From positions 340,160 to 404,159 of the forward strand of contig JADJMI010000026.1 of assembly GCA_016709665.1 (NCBI GenBank): 64,000 nt of DNA, in the 5' to 3' direction. The position numbers and the translations under genes are program-made. The notes under the pieces are model-generated. The model made no database searches. It was given only the letters and a program-made list of their open reading frames with translations, and was not told the origin of the DNA. Source of the stretch: Betaproteobacteria bacterium. Lineage in GTDB: Bacteria; Pseudomonadota; Gammaproteobacteria; Burkholderiales; Usitatibacteraceae. Within the stretch, counting starts at the first letter, position 1; each line of letters begins with the position of its first letter. Shown in pieces: positions 37,574-45,961 of this stretch.

Positions 37574-40336
37574 CTAGCCGAGCCGCGCGAGCTGGGCGCG
37601 CACCTCGGCGAGCTTCGCCTCGAAATCGACGAGGCGCTGGCGCATCTGGTCGACCACGGCGGCCGGCGCCTTGGCCACGAAAGCCTCGTTGGCGAGCTTG
37701 GGGCCGACCTTGGCGATCTCGCCCTCGAGCCGGGCGATCTCCTTGCGCAGCTTTTCGCCCTCGACAACCGGGTCCGCCTTCGGCAGCGCGATCGCCACGG
37801 TGCCCGCGTCCGTGACGGCCGTGGCGCAGTTCTCCGGGACGGCGGTGGCGACCGAGATCTCGCCGAGCCGGCCGAGGAAGCGCACGTAGTCGAAAGTGCC
37901 CTCCACGCCGCCCTGCTTGGGCACCACGAAGGCGGCGATGCGCTCGCCGGGCGGCAGGTTGCGCTCGGAGCGGAGGTTGCGCACCGCGTTGGTGACCTGC
38001 TTGAGCACGGCGACCTGCGCCTCGGCGGCGGCGTCGACCTTCTCCGGCTGGGCCTGCGGGTAGCGCGCGAGCATGATGGTCTCGCCCGTCGTTCCGGCGA
38101 GCGGCGCGACCTTCTGCCACAGCTCCTCGGTGATGAACGGGATGAACGGGTGCGCGAGGCGGAGCGTCGCCTCCAGCACGCGGATGAGCGTGCGACGCGT
38201 GCCGCGTTGGGCGGCCTCGCCACCGGACTGAAGCTGCACCTTCGTGAGCTCCACGTACCAGTCGCAGTACTCGTCCCAGGCGAACTCGTAGAGGGCGCGG
38301 GCGGCCGTGTCGAAGCGGTACTCGGCGAGCGCGTCCGCCACGGCCTGCTCGGTGGCCTGCAGGCGCGAGACGATCCAGCGATCCACGAAGGTGAGTTCCA
38401 CGGGCGCCGCGGGGTCGAGCCCCGTGTCCTTGCCCTCGCAGTTCATGAGCACGAAGCGCGTGGCGTTCCAGAGCTTGTTGCAGAAGCTGCGGTAGCCCTC
38501 GCAGCGCTTCAGGTCGAAATTGAGCGTGCGGCCGTGCGTGGAGAGCGCGGCGAAGGTGAAGCGAAGCGCGTCGGCACCGTAGGAGGCGATGCCCTCCGGG
38601 TAGTCGCGGCGGATGCGCCGGATGGCCGAGTCCTTGTGGGAGGCGAGCATGAGCCCCTTCGTGGACTTCTCGAGCAGTCCTGCCAGGTCGATGCCGTCGA
38701 TCACGTCGATCGGGTCGATGGTGTTTCCCTTCGACTTCGACATCCGCTGGCCTTCGCCGTCGCGCACCGTCGCGTTCAGGTACACGTCGCGGAACGGAAT
38801 CTCGCCGGTGAAGTGCAGGGTCGTCATGATCATGCGGGCGACCCAGAAGAAGATGATGTCGGCGCCGGTGATCATCACCGAGGACGGCAGGAAGAACGGG
38901 CGTTCCCGGGCGAAAGTGGCCTCGTCCGGCCAGCCGAGGGCCGAGAAGGGGACGAAGGCCGACGAGAACCAGGTATCCAGCATGTCGGGGTCGCGGGCAT
39001 CCGGCGCGATCGACTTGCCGGCCGCCTTCGCCTTCGCGGAGGCTTCACCGAAGTCCCGCCCCACGAACACCGATCCGTCGGTGGCGTGCCAGGCCGGGAT
39101 CTGGTGGCCCCACCAGAGCTGGCGGGAGATGCACCAGTCCTGGATGTTCTCGAGCCATTGGCGGTAAACCGAAGTCCACTCGTCCGGGATGAAGCGTATG
39201 CGCCCGTCGTTCACCGGCTCGAGGCCAGCCTTGGCGAAACCGTCCATCTTCACGAACCACTGGTCGGAAAGCATGGGCTCGGTCACGGCGTCGGAGCGCT
39301 GCGAGCGCGGCTGCATGAGCGTGTGGGGCTTCACGCTGTCCACGAGGGCGGCGTTTTCCAGGTCGGCCAGCACGCGCTTTCGCGCCTCGAAGCGGTCGAG
39401 GCCGCGGTAGGCCTCCGGCGCGTTCTCGTTCACCGTCGCGTCGAGGGTGAAGATGTTGATCATGGGGAGCGAATGCTTCACCCCGATCCGATAGTCGTTG
39501 AAATCGTGCGCGGGCGTGATCTTCACGCAGCCCGTGCCGAACTCGCGGTCCACGTACTCGTCCGCGATGACGGGGATGAGCCGGTCCGCGAGAGGCAGGC
39601 GCACGTGCTTGCCGACGAGGTGCCGGTAGCGTTCGTCCTCCGGGTGCACGGCCACGGCCGTGTCGCCCAGCATCGTCTCCGGGCGGGTCGTCGCGACCAC
39701 GAGCGATTCGCCCGTGCCTTCAACCGGGTAGCGAAGGTGCCAGAGGGAGCCTTGTTCCTCCTTCGACTCCACTTCGAGGTCCGACACGGCCGTCCTGAGC
39801 ACCGGGTCCCAGTGCACCAGGCGCTTGCCCCGGTAGATGAGGCCTTCCTCGTGCAGTCGGACGAAGACTTCCGTCACCGCCTTGCAGCGGGCCTCGTCCA
39901 TGGTGAAGTACTCGCGCGACCAGTCGCACGACGCCCCCAGCCGGCGCATCTGGCGGGTGATGGTGGAGCCGGATTCCTGCTTCCATTCCCAGACGCGCTC
40001 GACGAATTTCTCGCGGCCGAGGTCGTGCTTGGTCTTGCCCTGCTGCTCGAGCTGGCGCTCCACCACCATCTGCGTGGCGATGCCGGCGTGATCGGTCCCG
40101 GGTTGCCAGAGGACGTTCTCGCCCTTCATGCGGTGCCAGCGCGTGAGGACATCCATCAGCGTCTGCTGGAAGGCGTGGCCCATGTGCAGCGTGCCGGTGA
40201 CGTTGGGCGGCGGCAGTTGGATCGAGAAGGCAGGACGGGAGGCGTCGAACGAGGCCTTGAAGAGACCACGCGATTCCCAGTGCGGGTACCAGTGCGATTC
40301 GATGGCGTGGGGGTCGAAGCTTTTGGCGAGTTCCAT
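37574..40336 (-). CDS. valS: Valyl-tRNA synthetase
   Basis: A 920-residue class I synthetase. The HIGH motif appears as PPPNVTGTLHMGHAF (about residues 43-57) and KMSKS as RMSKSKGNTIDP. The editing domain includes VVATTRPETMLGDTAVAVHP, and the C-terminal coiled coil (GEKLRKEIARLEGEIAKVG) is the ValRS tRNA-binding arm. The C-terminal region begins to diverge just before the stop. It belongs to the pepA-holC-hypothetical-valS series on the minus strand. Confidence 0.98.
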   Translation of the reverse strand: MELAKSFDPHAIESHWYPHWESRGLFKASFDASRPAFSIQLPPPNVTGTLHMGHAFQQTLMDVLTRWHRMKGENVLWQPGTDHAGIATQMVVERQLEQQGKTKHDLGREKFVERVWEWKQESGSTITRQMRRLGASCDWSREYFTMDEARCKAVTEVFVRLHEEGLIYRGKRLVHWDPVLRTAVSDLEVESKEEQGSLWHLRYPVEGTGESLVVATTRPETMLGDTAVAVHPEDERYRHLVGKHVRLPLADRLIPVIADEYVDREFGTGCVKITPAHDFNDYRIGVKHSLPMINIFTLDATVNENAPEAYRGLDRFEARKRVLADLENAALVDSVKPHTLMQPRSQRSDAVTEPMLSDQWFVKMDGFAKAGLEPVNDGRIRFIPDEWTSVYRQWLENIQDWCISRQLWWGHQIPAWHATDGSVFVGRDFGEASAKAKAAGKSIAPDARDPDMLDTWFSSAFVPFSALGWPDEATFARERPFFLPSSVMITGADIIFFWVARMIMTTLHFTGEIPFRDVYLNATVRDGEGQRMSKSKGNTIDPIDVIDGIDLAGLLEKSTKGLMLASHKDSAIRRIRRDYPEGIASYGADALRFTFAALSTHGRTLNFDLKRCEGYRSFCNKLWNATRFVLMNCEGKDTGLDPAAPVELTFVDRWIVSRLQATEQAVADALAEYRFDTAARALYEFAWDEYCDWYVELTKVQLQSGGEAAQRGTRRTLIRVLEATLRLAHPFIPFITEELWQKVAPLAGTTGETIMLARYPQAQPEKVDAAAEAQVAVLKQVTNAVRNLRSERNLPPGERIAAFVVPKQGGVEGTFDYVRFLGRLGEISVATAVPENCATAVTDAGTVAIALPKADPVVEGEKLRKEIARLEGEIAKVGPKLANEAFVAKAPAAVVDQMRQRLVDFEAKLAEVRAQLARLG

Positions 40337-40384
40337 GGCTTTCCGGTGCGCCGGGCGAGCCCGGCGGCGATTTCGTGTTCGTGT

Positions 40385-40744
40385 CTAGCGGGGCGGGCGG
40401 CGGGAGAGCGCTTCGGCCACGGCGTCGCCGACGGCATTGGCGATGTCCTGCCGGAGGTCGCCCAGTGCCGCGACGACGGCGGCCTGCACCTCGGCCACCA
40501 GGTGCTGCGTGAGGCGCCGCTCCAGGTCGCGCGCGAGGCGGGCTTCGACCTCGGCCACGACCTCGGCGACGATCTCGCGCGTGAAGGCGTCGCTCGCGGG
40601 TGGCGGCGCCGGGGCGGCCCGCTGGCCCGGCGCGATGAGTTCGGTGAGCGTGGGCACGGCGTCGTCATCCCCGGCGGCAGGGGCCGGCGCGTGTCGGTGC
40701 AGGAGGGCGTCGGCGGCGCCGAGCAGGTCGCGTTCGTCGGCCAT
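40385..40744 (-). CDS. Hypothetical protein between holC and valS
   Basis: This 119-residue protein is acidic/Ala-rich at its N-terminus (PTLTELIAPGQR is a conserved-looking short motif). From about residue 58 it is one long amphipathic helix (IVAEVVAEVEARLARDLERR), probably a coiled coil. No enzyme domain is recognised. The ATG is 5 bases from the holC stop and the stop lies 48 bases from valS, so it is co-transcribed. Small proteins of this type occur at the same place in other betaproteobacteria, to my recollection. Confidence 0.75.
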   Translation of the reverse strand: MADERDLLGAADALLHRHAPAPAAGDDDAVPTLTELIAPGQRAAPAPPPASDAFTREIVAEVVAEVEARLARDLERRLTQHLVAEVQAAVVAALGDLRQDIANAVGDAVAEALSRRPPR

Positions 40745-40749
40745 GGCGA

Positions 40750-41172
40750 TCAGGCGGGCTCGATGGCGTTCACGCGGATCTCGTAGCCGCGCTTCTTGTA
40801 GAACGCGTAGCGGCCGCGGGCTTTCTGCTTGTCCTCATCGTCCGTGGCCACGATCTCGAGCAGGCGTTCGAACGAGGCGAAGAACGGAGGCCACTCGTCG
40901 TCGAGATTGAGCAGCACGTCGTGGTGCGGCACCTCGTCTCCGGCCGTGGCGAGGATGACGGGCGTCTCGGCGGCGATGGTCTCGCCGGCACGGCAATGGG
41001 GCACGAACTTCACCGACTGGAAGGTCCAGAGCAGGCGGTCGAAGGCGGACAGCACCTTCGGATCCGACGAGTAGGCCACCACCTTGCTTTCGCGCTCGAA
41101 GGCCTTCGTCGCCAGCCGGCAGGCGAAATGCAGCTTGTCGTCCGCGTAGTGGTAGAAGTCGATCCTCGTCAC
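40750..41172 (-). CDS. holC: DNA polymerase III chi subunit
   Basis: A 140-residue chi subunit, which links the clamp loader to SSB. It opens TRIDFYHYADDKLHFACRLA, and the core has LSAFDRLLWTFQSVKFVPHC and VPHHDVLLNLDDEWPPFF, all typical of HolC. GTG 41172 overlaps the pepA stop (GTGA). pepA-holC-valS order is conserved in beta- and gammaproteobacteria. Confidence 0.95.
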   Translation of the reverse strand: MTRIDFYHYADDKLHFACRLATKAFERESKVVAYSSDPKVLSAFDRLLWTFQSVKFVPHCRAGETIAAETPVILATAGDEVPHHDVLLNLDDEWPPFFASFERLLEIVATDDEDKQKARGRYAFYKKRGYEIRVNAIEPA

Positions 41173-42653
41173 GCCGCCCGCCGAGCCAGGAAGTGCGCGA
41201 GCAGGGCCACGGGACGTCCGGTGGCGCCCTTCTCGACGCCGCTCTTCCAGGCGGAGCCGGCGATGTCGAGGTGGGCCCACTTGTACGCCTTGGCGAAGCG
41301 CGAGAGGAAACAAGCGGCCGTGATGGCGCCGCCGGGGCGCGGGCCCACGTTCGGCATGTCCGCGAAGTTGCTCTTGAGCGCCTCCTGGTAGTCGTCCCAC
41401 ATCGGCAGGTGCCAGGCGCGGTCCCAGGCGGCGTTGCCCGAGGCGACCAGTTCCCACGCCAGGGCGTCGTCGTTCGCGAAAAGGCCGGTGGCGACGTGCC
41501 CCAGCGAGATGACCATGGCGCCGGTGAGCGTCGCCACGTCGACCACGGCGGCGGGCTTGTAGCGTTCCGCGTAGGTGAGGGCGTCGCACAGGATGAGGCG
41601 GCCCTCGGCGTCCGTGTTGAGGATCTCGACCGTCTGGCCGGACATCGTGGTCACCACGTCGCCGGGCTTCACGGCCTTGCCGCCGGGCATGTTCTCCGTG
41701 GCGGGCACGAGCGCCACCACGTTGAGCGGCAGCTTCATGAGGGCGACGGCCTTCATCGTGGCGATGACGCTCGCCGCGCCGCACATGTCGAATTTCATCT
41801 CGTCCATCTCGGCCGCGGGCTTGAGGGAGATGCCGCCCGTGTCGAAGGTGACGCCCTTGCCGACCAGGACGACGGGCGCCGCGCCCTTCGGGCCGCCGGC
41901 GTGCTCGAGGATGATGAAACGCGGGGGCTCGCGACTGCCTTGCGCCACGGCCAGGAAAGACCCCATGCCGAGCTTCGCGATGTCTTTCTCGCCGAGCACC
42001 TCGCACTTGAGACCGTGGGCCTTGGCCATCGCCTCGGCCTCGTTCGCGAGGATGGTCGGGGTGCAGAGATTGGCGGGAAGGTTGCCGAGGTCGCGGGCCA
42101 TGGCGACGCCCGCTGCGATGGCGCCGGCGCGGGCGATGGCCGCCGTGGCCGCCTCGACATCCGCCTTGCCCTCGGCGTGCAGGGCGACTTTCTTCAAGTG
42201 CGATTTCGTGCCGGGCTTGCTCTTGGTGCGGTCGAACCGGTAGGTGCCTTCCGCGGCGAGGAGGGCGGCCTGCTCGGCCTTCCAGGCGATATCGCGGCCG
42301 GGCACCGGGAGGTCCGTGAGATAGAACGCGGCTTCGGTGGCCCCGGTGCCCTTGAGGGCGCGGATGGCCGCCGCGACCGCCGCGCGGTACGGGCCTTCCG
42401 CGAATTCCGAGGATTTGCCCAGGCCCACGAGCAGCACGCGGTCCGCCGCCACCTTGCGCACCTTGTGCAGCAGGAGGGTCGAGCCCTTGCGACCACCGTG
42501 GTCGCCGCTGCGCAGGATTTCGGTGAGGAAACCGCCGGAGGCCTTGTCCACTTCGGCCGCGGCGGCGCTCAGCTTGCGTCCCTCGTGGACGCCCACGACC
42601 ACGCATCCGGTCTTCGCCTTCGCGGGGCTGCCGCTCTTTATGCTAAATTCCAT
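41169..42653 (-). CDS. pepA: Leucyl aminopeptidase (M17)
   Basis: A 494-residue cytosolic aminopeptidase. Metal-binding and catalytic motifs are VGKGVTFDTGGISLKP, MKFDMCGAASV and the signature NTDAEGRLILCDAL. The N-terminal domain has the usual macro-like fold. Length is standard. PepA also acts as a DNA-binding protein in some enterobacteria; nothing here speaks to that. It is transcribed divergently from lptF. Confidence 0.97.
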   Translation of the reverse strand: MEFSIKSGSPAKAKTGCVVVGVHEGRKLSAAAAEVDKASGGFLTEILRSGDHGGRKGSTLLLHKVRKVAADRVLLVGLGKSSEFAEGPYRAAVAAAIRALKGTGATEAAFYLTDLPVPGRDIAWKAEQAALLAAEGTYRFDRTKSKPGTKSHLKKVALHAEGKADVEAATAAIARAGAIAAGVAMARDLGNLPANLCTPTILANEAEAMAKAHGLKCEVLGEKDIAKLGMGSFLAVAQGSREPPRFIILEHAGGPKGAAPVVLVGKGVTFDTGGISLKPAAEMDEMKFDMCGAASVIATMKAVALMKLPLNVVALVPATENMPGGKAVKPGDVVTTMSGQTVEILNTDAEGRLILCDALTYAERYKPAAVVDVATLTGAMVISLGHVATGLFANDDALAWELVASGNAAWDRAWHLPMWDDYQEALKSNFADMPNVGPRPGGAITAACFLSRFAKAYKWAHLDIAGSAWKSGVEKGATGRPVALLAHFLARRAA

Positions 42654-42667
42654 TTGTTTTCCTGAAC

Positions 42668-42696
42668 TTGAGCGCGCTTTGGGAAACGGCGATTAT
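42668..42696 (+). promoter_or_regulatory. Candidate promoter of lptF
   Basis: TTGAGC (42668-42673), a 17-base spacer and GATTAT (42691-42696) form a plausible promoter. The transcript would start about 43 bases before the TTG start of lptF. Confidence 0.45.
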
Positions 42697-42721
42697 CCCC
42701 GGTTAACATGCGCCAAGTCAA
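42692..42721 (-). promoter_or_regulatory. Candidate promoter of pepA
   Basis: On the minus strand TTGACT (42721-42716), an 18-base spacer and GATAAT (42697-42692) give a good sigma-70 match with a leader of about 30 bases. The -10 overlaps the -10 of the divergent lptF promoter, so the two may exclude each other. Confidence 0.55.
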
Positions 42722-42745
42722 AGAAGTCCGACCCCCTCCCGCCCC

Positions 42746-43825
42746 TTGATCTTCGATCGCAGCCTCATCCGCGAATTCAGCCTCGTGGCCCTCGCCGTGG
42801 TGGTGGTGCTGCTCGCCATCATTCTCACGCGGCTGCTCATCCTGCTGCTCGGCAAGGCGGCCCTGGGGACCGTGCTCCCTGAAGCGGTCATCGGCCTGAT
42901 CGCGTTCGGGATCCTCACGTACCTTCCGGTGCTCCTGTCCATCGCGGCGTTCGTGGCGGTATTGCTCACGCTCACGCGCAGCTTCCGGGACAGCGAGATG
43001 ACCGTCTGGTTCACCTCGGGCCTTTCGATCGCGGCCTGGGTGAAACCCGTGCTGCAGTTCAGCTTGCCCATCGCGCTCGTCGCCGGGGCGCTCTCGCTGG
43101 GTTTGTCCCCCTGGTCCCAGGCGCAAAGCGCGGAGTACCAACGCCTGCTGGAGAGCCGGGACGAGGTCTCGAGCGTGACGCCGGGCGTCTTCCGGGAATC
43201 GCGCCGGGCCGACCGGGTTCTCTTCGTCGACAAGATCTCGGACCGTGACAACGAGGTGAACAACGTCTTCGTGCAATCGACGCAGAACAACCGCACGGGC
43301 GTGATGGTGGCGCAGCGCGGCTTCATCGAGAATGCCGAGAACGGCGACCGCTTCGTGGTGCTCCTGAACGGCCGCCGCTACGAGGGCACGCCGGGCACGC
43401 TCGATTACAAGACGGTGGATTTCGACCGGTACGCCATCCGGATCGAGCCCCGGGAGGCCAAGAAGGAAACGCCTCCCGCCAAGGCCCTGGACACGATGGA
43501 ACTCATCGGCGACCCCACGAACCACAACATCGCGGAGCTTCACTGGCGAATCGCGCTGCCGCTTTCCGTGGTGCTGATGGCGCTTTTCGCCGTGCCGCTG
43601 TCCTTCGTGAACCCGCGACAGGGGCGCTCGTGGAACCTGGTGCTGGCGGTGCTGGCGTACACGCTCTACAACAATCTCCTGTCGATCTTCCAGGCCTGGA
43701 CGGCGCAAGGGAAGATCCCGGCCTGGGTCGGCCTGTGGCCGGTGCACCTCATGGTGGCGCTGGTGATCGCCTGGCTCCTCACGCGGCAGGTGATGCCCAG
43801 GCGCCTCCTGGTCGGCCGAGGCTAG
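42746..43825 (+). CDS. lptF: LPS export permease LptF
   Basis: LptF is one of the two inner-membrane permeases of the lipopolysaccharide exporter LptB2FG. The 359 residues have the family start IFDRSLIREFSLVALAVVVV, six membrane segments, and a periplasmic beta-jellyroll domain. The C-terminal segment is LPLSVVLMALFAVPLSFVNP. The start is TTG 42746 with only a weak ribosome site; no ATG fits. LptG normally follows, but here a tRNA gene follows instead. Confidence 0.93.
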   Translation: MIFDRSLIREFSLVALAVVVVLLAIILTRLLILLLGKAALGTVLPEAVIGLIAFGILTYLPVLLSIAAFVAVLLTLTRSFRDSEMTVWFTSGLSIAAWVKPVLQFSLPIALVAGALSLGLSPWSQAQSAEYQRLLESRDEVSSVTPGVFRESRRADRVLFVDKISDRDNEVNNVFVQSTQNNRTGVMVAQRGFIENAENGDRFVVLLNGRRYEGTPGTLDYKTVDFDRYAIRIEPREAKKETPPAKALDTMELIGDPTNHNIAELHWRIALPLSVVLMALFAVPLSFVNPRQGRSWNLVLAVLAYTLYNNLLSIFQAWTAQGKIPAWVGLWPVHLMVALVIAWLLTRQVMPRRLLVGRG

Positions 43826-43855
43826 GCAAGGCTCGCCCGGGAAGGGCGGGCAAGG

Positions 43856-43861
43856 TATAAT
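43856..43861 (+). promoter_or_regulatory. -10 element before tRNA-Ser
   Basis: A perfect TATAAT lies about 35 bases before the tRNA. The region 17 bases upstream is GC-rich and has no recognisable -35. Confidence 0.4.
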
Positions 43862-43896
43862 TTCGGGCTTCCCGCAAGGAAGAGCGGCATCCCCCA

Positions 43897-43987
43897 GGAG
43901 AGGTGGATGAGCGGTTTAAGTCGCACGCCTGGAAAGCGTGTTTAGGTTAATAGCCTAACGCGGGTTCGAATCCCGCCCTCTCCGCCA
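43897..43987 (+). tRNA. tRNA-Ser (GGA)
   Basis: A 91-base class II tRNA. GGAGAGG pairs with CCTCTCC, the anticodon arm CACGCCTGGAAAGCGTG gives anticodon GGA, and a long variable arm TAGGTTAATAGCCTA follows. The T loop is GTTCGAATC, and CCA is encoded. Confidence 0.97.
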
Positions 43988-44000
43988 CGATTCGCAAGGA

Positions 44001-44036
44001 AAAAGCCGCACGGCCATGGCCGTGCGGCTTTTTTTT
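44001..44036. terminator. Strong bidirectional terminator after tRNA-Ser
   Basis: AAAAGCCGCACGGCC and its complement form a long perfect palindrome centred on CCATGG, with a T run on the plus side and a matching T run on the minus side. It can serve both tRNA-Ser and the convergent small gene. Confidence 0.93.
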
Positions 44037-44048
44037 CGCCTCGGTTGC

Positions 44049-44219
44049 TCAGGCTGCGCCGGACTCGACGCGCTTGCGGTTCGGGCAGCGGGCCCACTCG
44101 TCCTGCTGGCAATCGGTCCTGCGGCAGTCGAACTCGCAGGCCGCCATCTCGGGCGGGACGTCGCGCACGATGCGCGGGACGATGCGACCTTGCAGCCAGC
44201 GGATGATGCGGGTGCCCAT
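44049..44219 (-). CDS. Small conserved-looking four-Cys protein
   Basis: A 56-residue protein with an N-terminal amphipathic/basic helix (MGTRIIRWLQGRIVPRIVRD) and the cysteine pattern ACEFDCRRTDCQQDEWARC (C-x3-C-x4-C-x7-C), possibly a small metal site. A strong ribosome site GGGGAG precedes ATG 44219. I recall similar small proteins in betaproteobacteria but no known function. It is convergent with tRNA-Ser and shares its terminator. Confidence 0.65.
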   Translation of the reverse strand: MGTRIIRWLQGRIVPRIVRDVPPEMAACEFDCRRTDCQQDEWARCPNRKRVESGAA

Positions 44220-44391
44220 GGGTACTCCCCTCTGGCGAAAGCCCTTTCCGTGGGGGGCGGAAACGGGCGCCGACGGGCAAATGCTAGTGAGACGCGGCCC
44301 CGCCCGGTTTGATCCAATCGGGGTCGCCAGCGGTTTTCGGGCCATTCCGGCGCTCGAAATGCCCCTTTTCCCGGGCGCCGGGGCGCAACGG

Positions 44392-45945
44392 TCAGCCGCC
44401 GACCACCCGGTTCTTGCCCGCCCGCTTGGCGAGGTACATGGCGCGGTCGGCGCGATTCAGGGCGTGGCTGCCCGACTCGCCGGCCTCCAGTTCGACTACG
44501 CCCGCGCTGAAGGTGATGAGTACCCGGTCCGCGCCGTGCATGAAGATGTCCCGGGTGAGCTCGCGCTGAAGGCGCACCATCACCTCGATGCCCTCGGCCT
44601 GCGTGGTATTGGGCATCAGGAAGGCGAACTCCTCGCCGCCGAAGCGCGCCAGCGCGTCCGTGGCGCGAAGGCACCCGCGCGCCACATTCGCCAGGTGCAC
44701 GAGAGCCGCGTCCCCCGTCTCGTGGCCACGAGAGTCGTTCAGCCGCTTGAAGTCGTCGATGTCCAGCATGGCGAGCGACAGGCGGGATCCCAGGCGGCGC
44801 ATGCGCCCCACTTCGGCTTCGAGCGCCTCGTCGAGGCCCTTGCGGTTGAGGGTGTCCGTGAGCGCGTCGTGGCGCGCCTGGGCGCTGGCGTGGTCCAGCT
44901 CGCGGTGCAGCTTCTCGAGTTCGGCCTGCGAGTCGCGGACCCTGTCCTGCAGGCCGCGCATCTCGTCGCGGGCCCTGCCGGTGTCCAGCGCGATGTCCTG
45001 CGTGGTGGCGATGACGTCGTTGAGGAGCGGGGCGAGGTCCTCGATGGCTTTCACCTCGCCGATGCGGCGCGCGCACTGCTCGAGGTGCTCGCGGTGCGTG
45101 TCGCTCGAGGCGCCGATGCTGGCCAGGCGGTCGATGAACGTCGCGAGCATCGAGCGCATCTCGTCGCGCGCGGCCAGCACGCGCTGGCGAGACTGCGCCT
45201 GGCGCCTCATGACGTCGCGCACGCGCGCCTCCACCGCGTCGAGCTGGCGCAGGCGCAGGGGCGGGTCGAGCGCGGAGAGCAGCGCGTCCACCTGTCCCTC
45301 GAGCCAGCGGTCGTCGAGGGAGAGATGGGCGATGTTCTCCAGGATGAGGTGCAGCAGTTTCAGCAGCGCGCCGCGCACCTCGGCCTGCTCCTCCGCCGCG
45401 ACGAGCGCCTGGTCGTGCAGCAGCGCGATGCGCGCGAGGGCATCCGCGTCGCCATCCCCGCCGTCCTGGAGGGCGGCATTCACGTCGGCGAGACGCGCGC
45501 CGAGGCGCTTCTCGTCGTCCTCCACGAGTGGCAGGAGGTCTTCGAGCAATCGCAGCAGGGCCTTGACGGTGGTCCCGGTCGGCCGGGTCGCGCCGACCGG
45601 CGCTTCGGCCGGCTTGAGTTCCGCCGTGGGGGGGCGGCGGGCATCCGGCGTGCCGCGCGAAACCCGGGCATAGGCGAGGAGCGCCTCGCGCACTTCCTTC
45701 CAGCTCTGGTGCGCGATGGCGGCATCCAGGGAGGCGAGGGCGTCCCGTTCGGCCTCGCGCTGCGCCGGGAGGGCCTCTGCCAGTTCCCTCAAGGGCGCCT
45801 CGGGGAAGCCGTTCCCCATGGGCGTGGCCGCGATTTCGTGGTACAGCGCCGCGTAGTTGGCCGGCGTCGGCGCGAGGCCCCGTCCGGAGAGTACCTTGAG
45901 CGCCTCACGGGCGATCTGCGGTGGCGACTTGCGGGGAGCGCTCAT
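44392..45945 (-). CDS. GGDEF diguanylate cyclase
   Basis: A 517-residue soluble protein. The N-terminal 330 residues are mostly helical (it opens QIAREALKVLSGRGLAPTPA, and a coiled coil runs just before the cyclase). The C-terminal GGDEF domain has RFGGEEFAFLMPNT. RATD, five residues before GGEEF, is an intact RxxD inhibitory site, so activity and product inhibition are expected. No membrane or PAS domain is recognised, so the input is unknown. It follows the oxidoreductase gene by 16 bases on the same strand. Confidence 0.9.
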   Translation of the reverse strand: MSAPRKSPPQIAREALKVLSGRGLAPTPANYAALYHEIAATPMGNGFPEAPLRELAEALPAQREAERDALASLDAAIAHQSWKEVREALLAYARVSRGTPDARRPPTAELKPAEAPVGATRPTGTTVKALLRLLEDLLPLVEDDEKRLGARLADVNAALQDGGDGDADALARIALLHDQALVAAEEQAEVRGALLKLLHLILENIAHLSLDDRWLEGQVDALLSALDPPLRLRQLDAVEARVRDVMRRQAQSRQRVLAARDEMRSMLATFIDRLASIGASSDTHREHLEQCARRIGEVKAIEDLAPLLNDVIATTQDIALDTGRARDEMRGLQDRVRDSQAELEKLHRELDHASAQARHDALTDTLNRKGLDEALEAEVGRMRRLGSRLSLAMLDIDDFKRLNDSRGHETGDAALVHLANVARGCLRATDALARFGGEEFAFLMPNTTQAEGIEVMVRLQRELTRDIFMHGADRVLITFSAGVVELEAGESGSHALNRADRAMYLAKRAGKNRVVGG

Positions 45946-45961
45946 GGCACGGGTCGGCGGG

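Noticed and set aside
43836..43852. GC-rich inverted repeat after lptF as a terminator
   Set aside because: No T run follows; instead the -10 of tRNA-Ser comes directly after.
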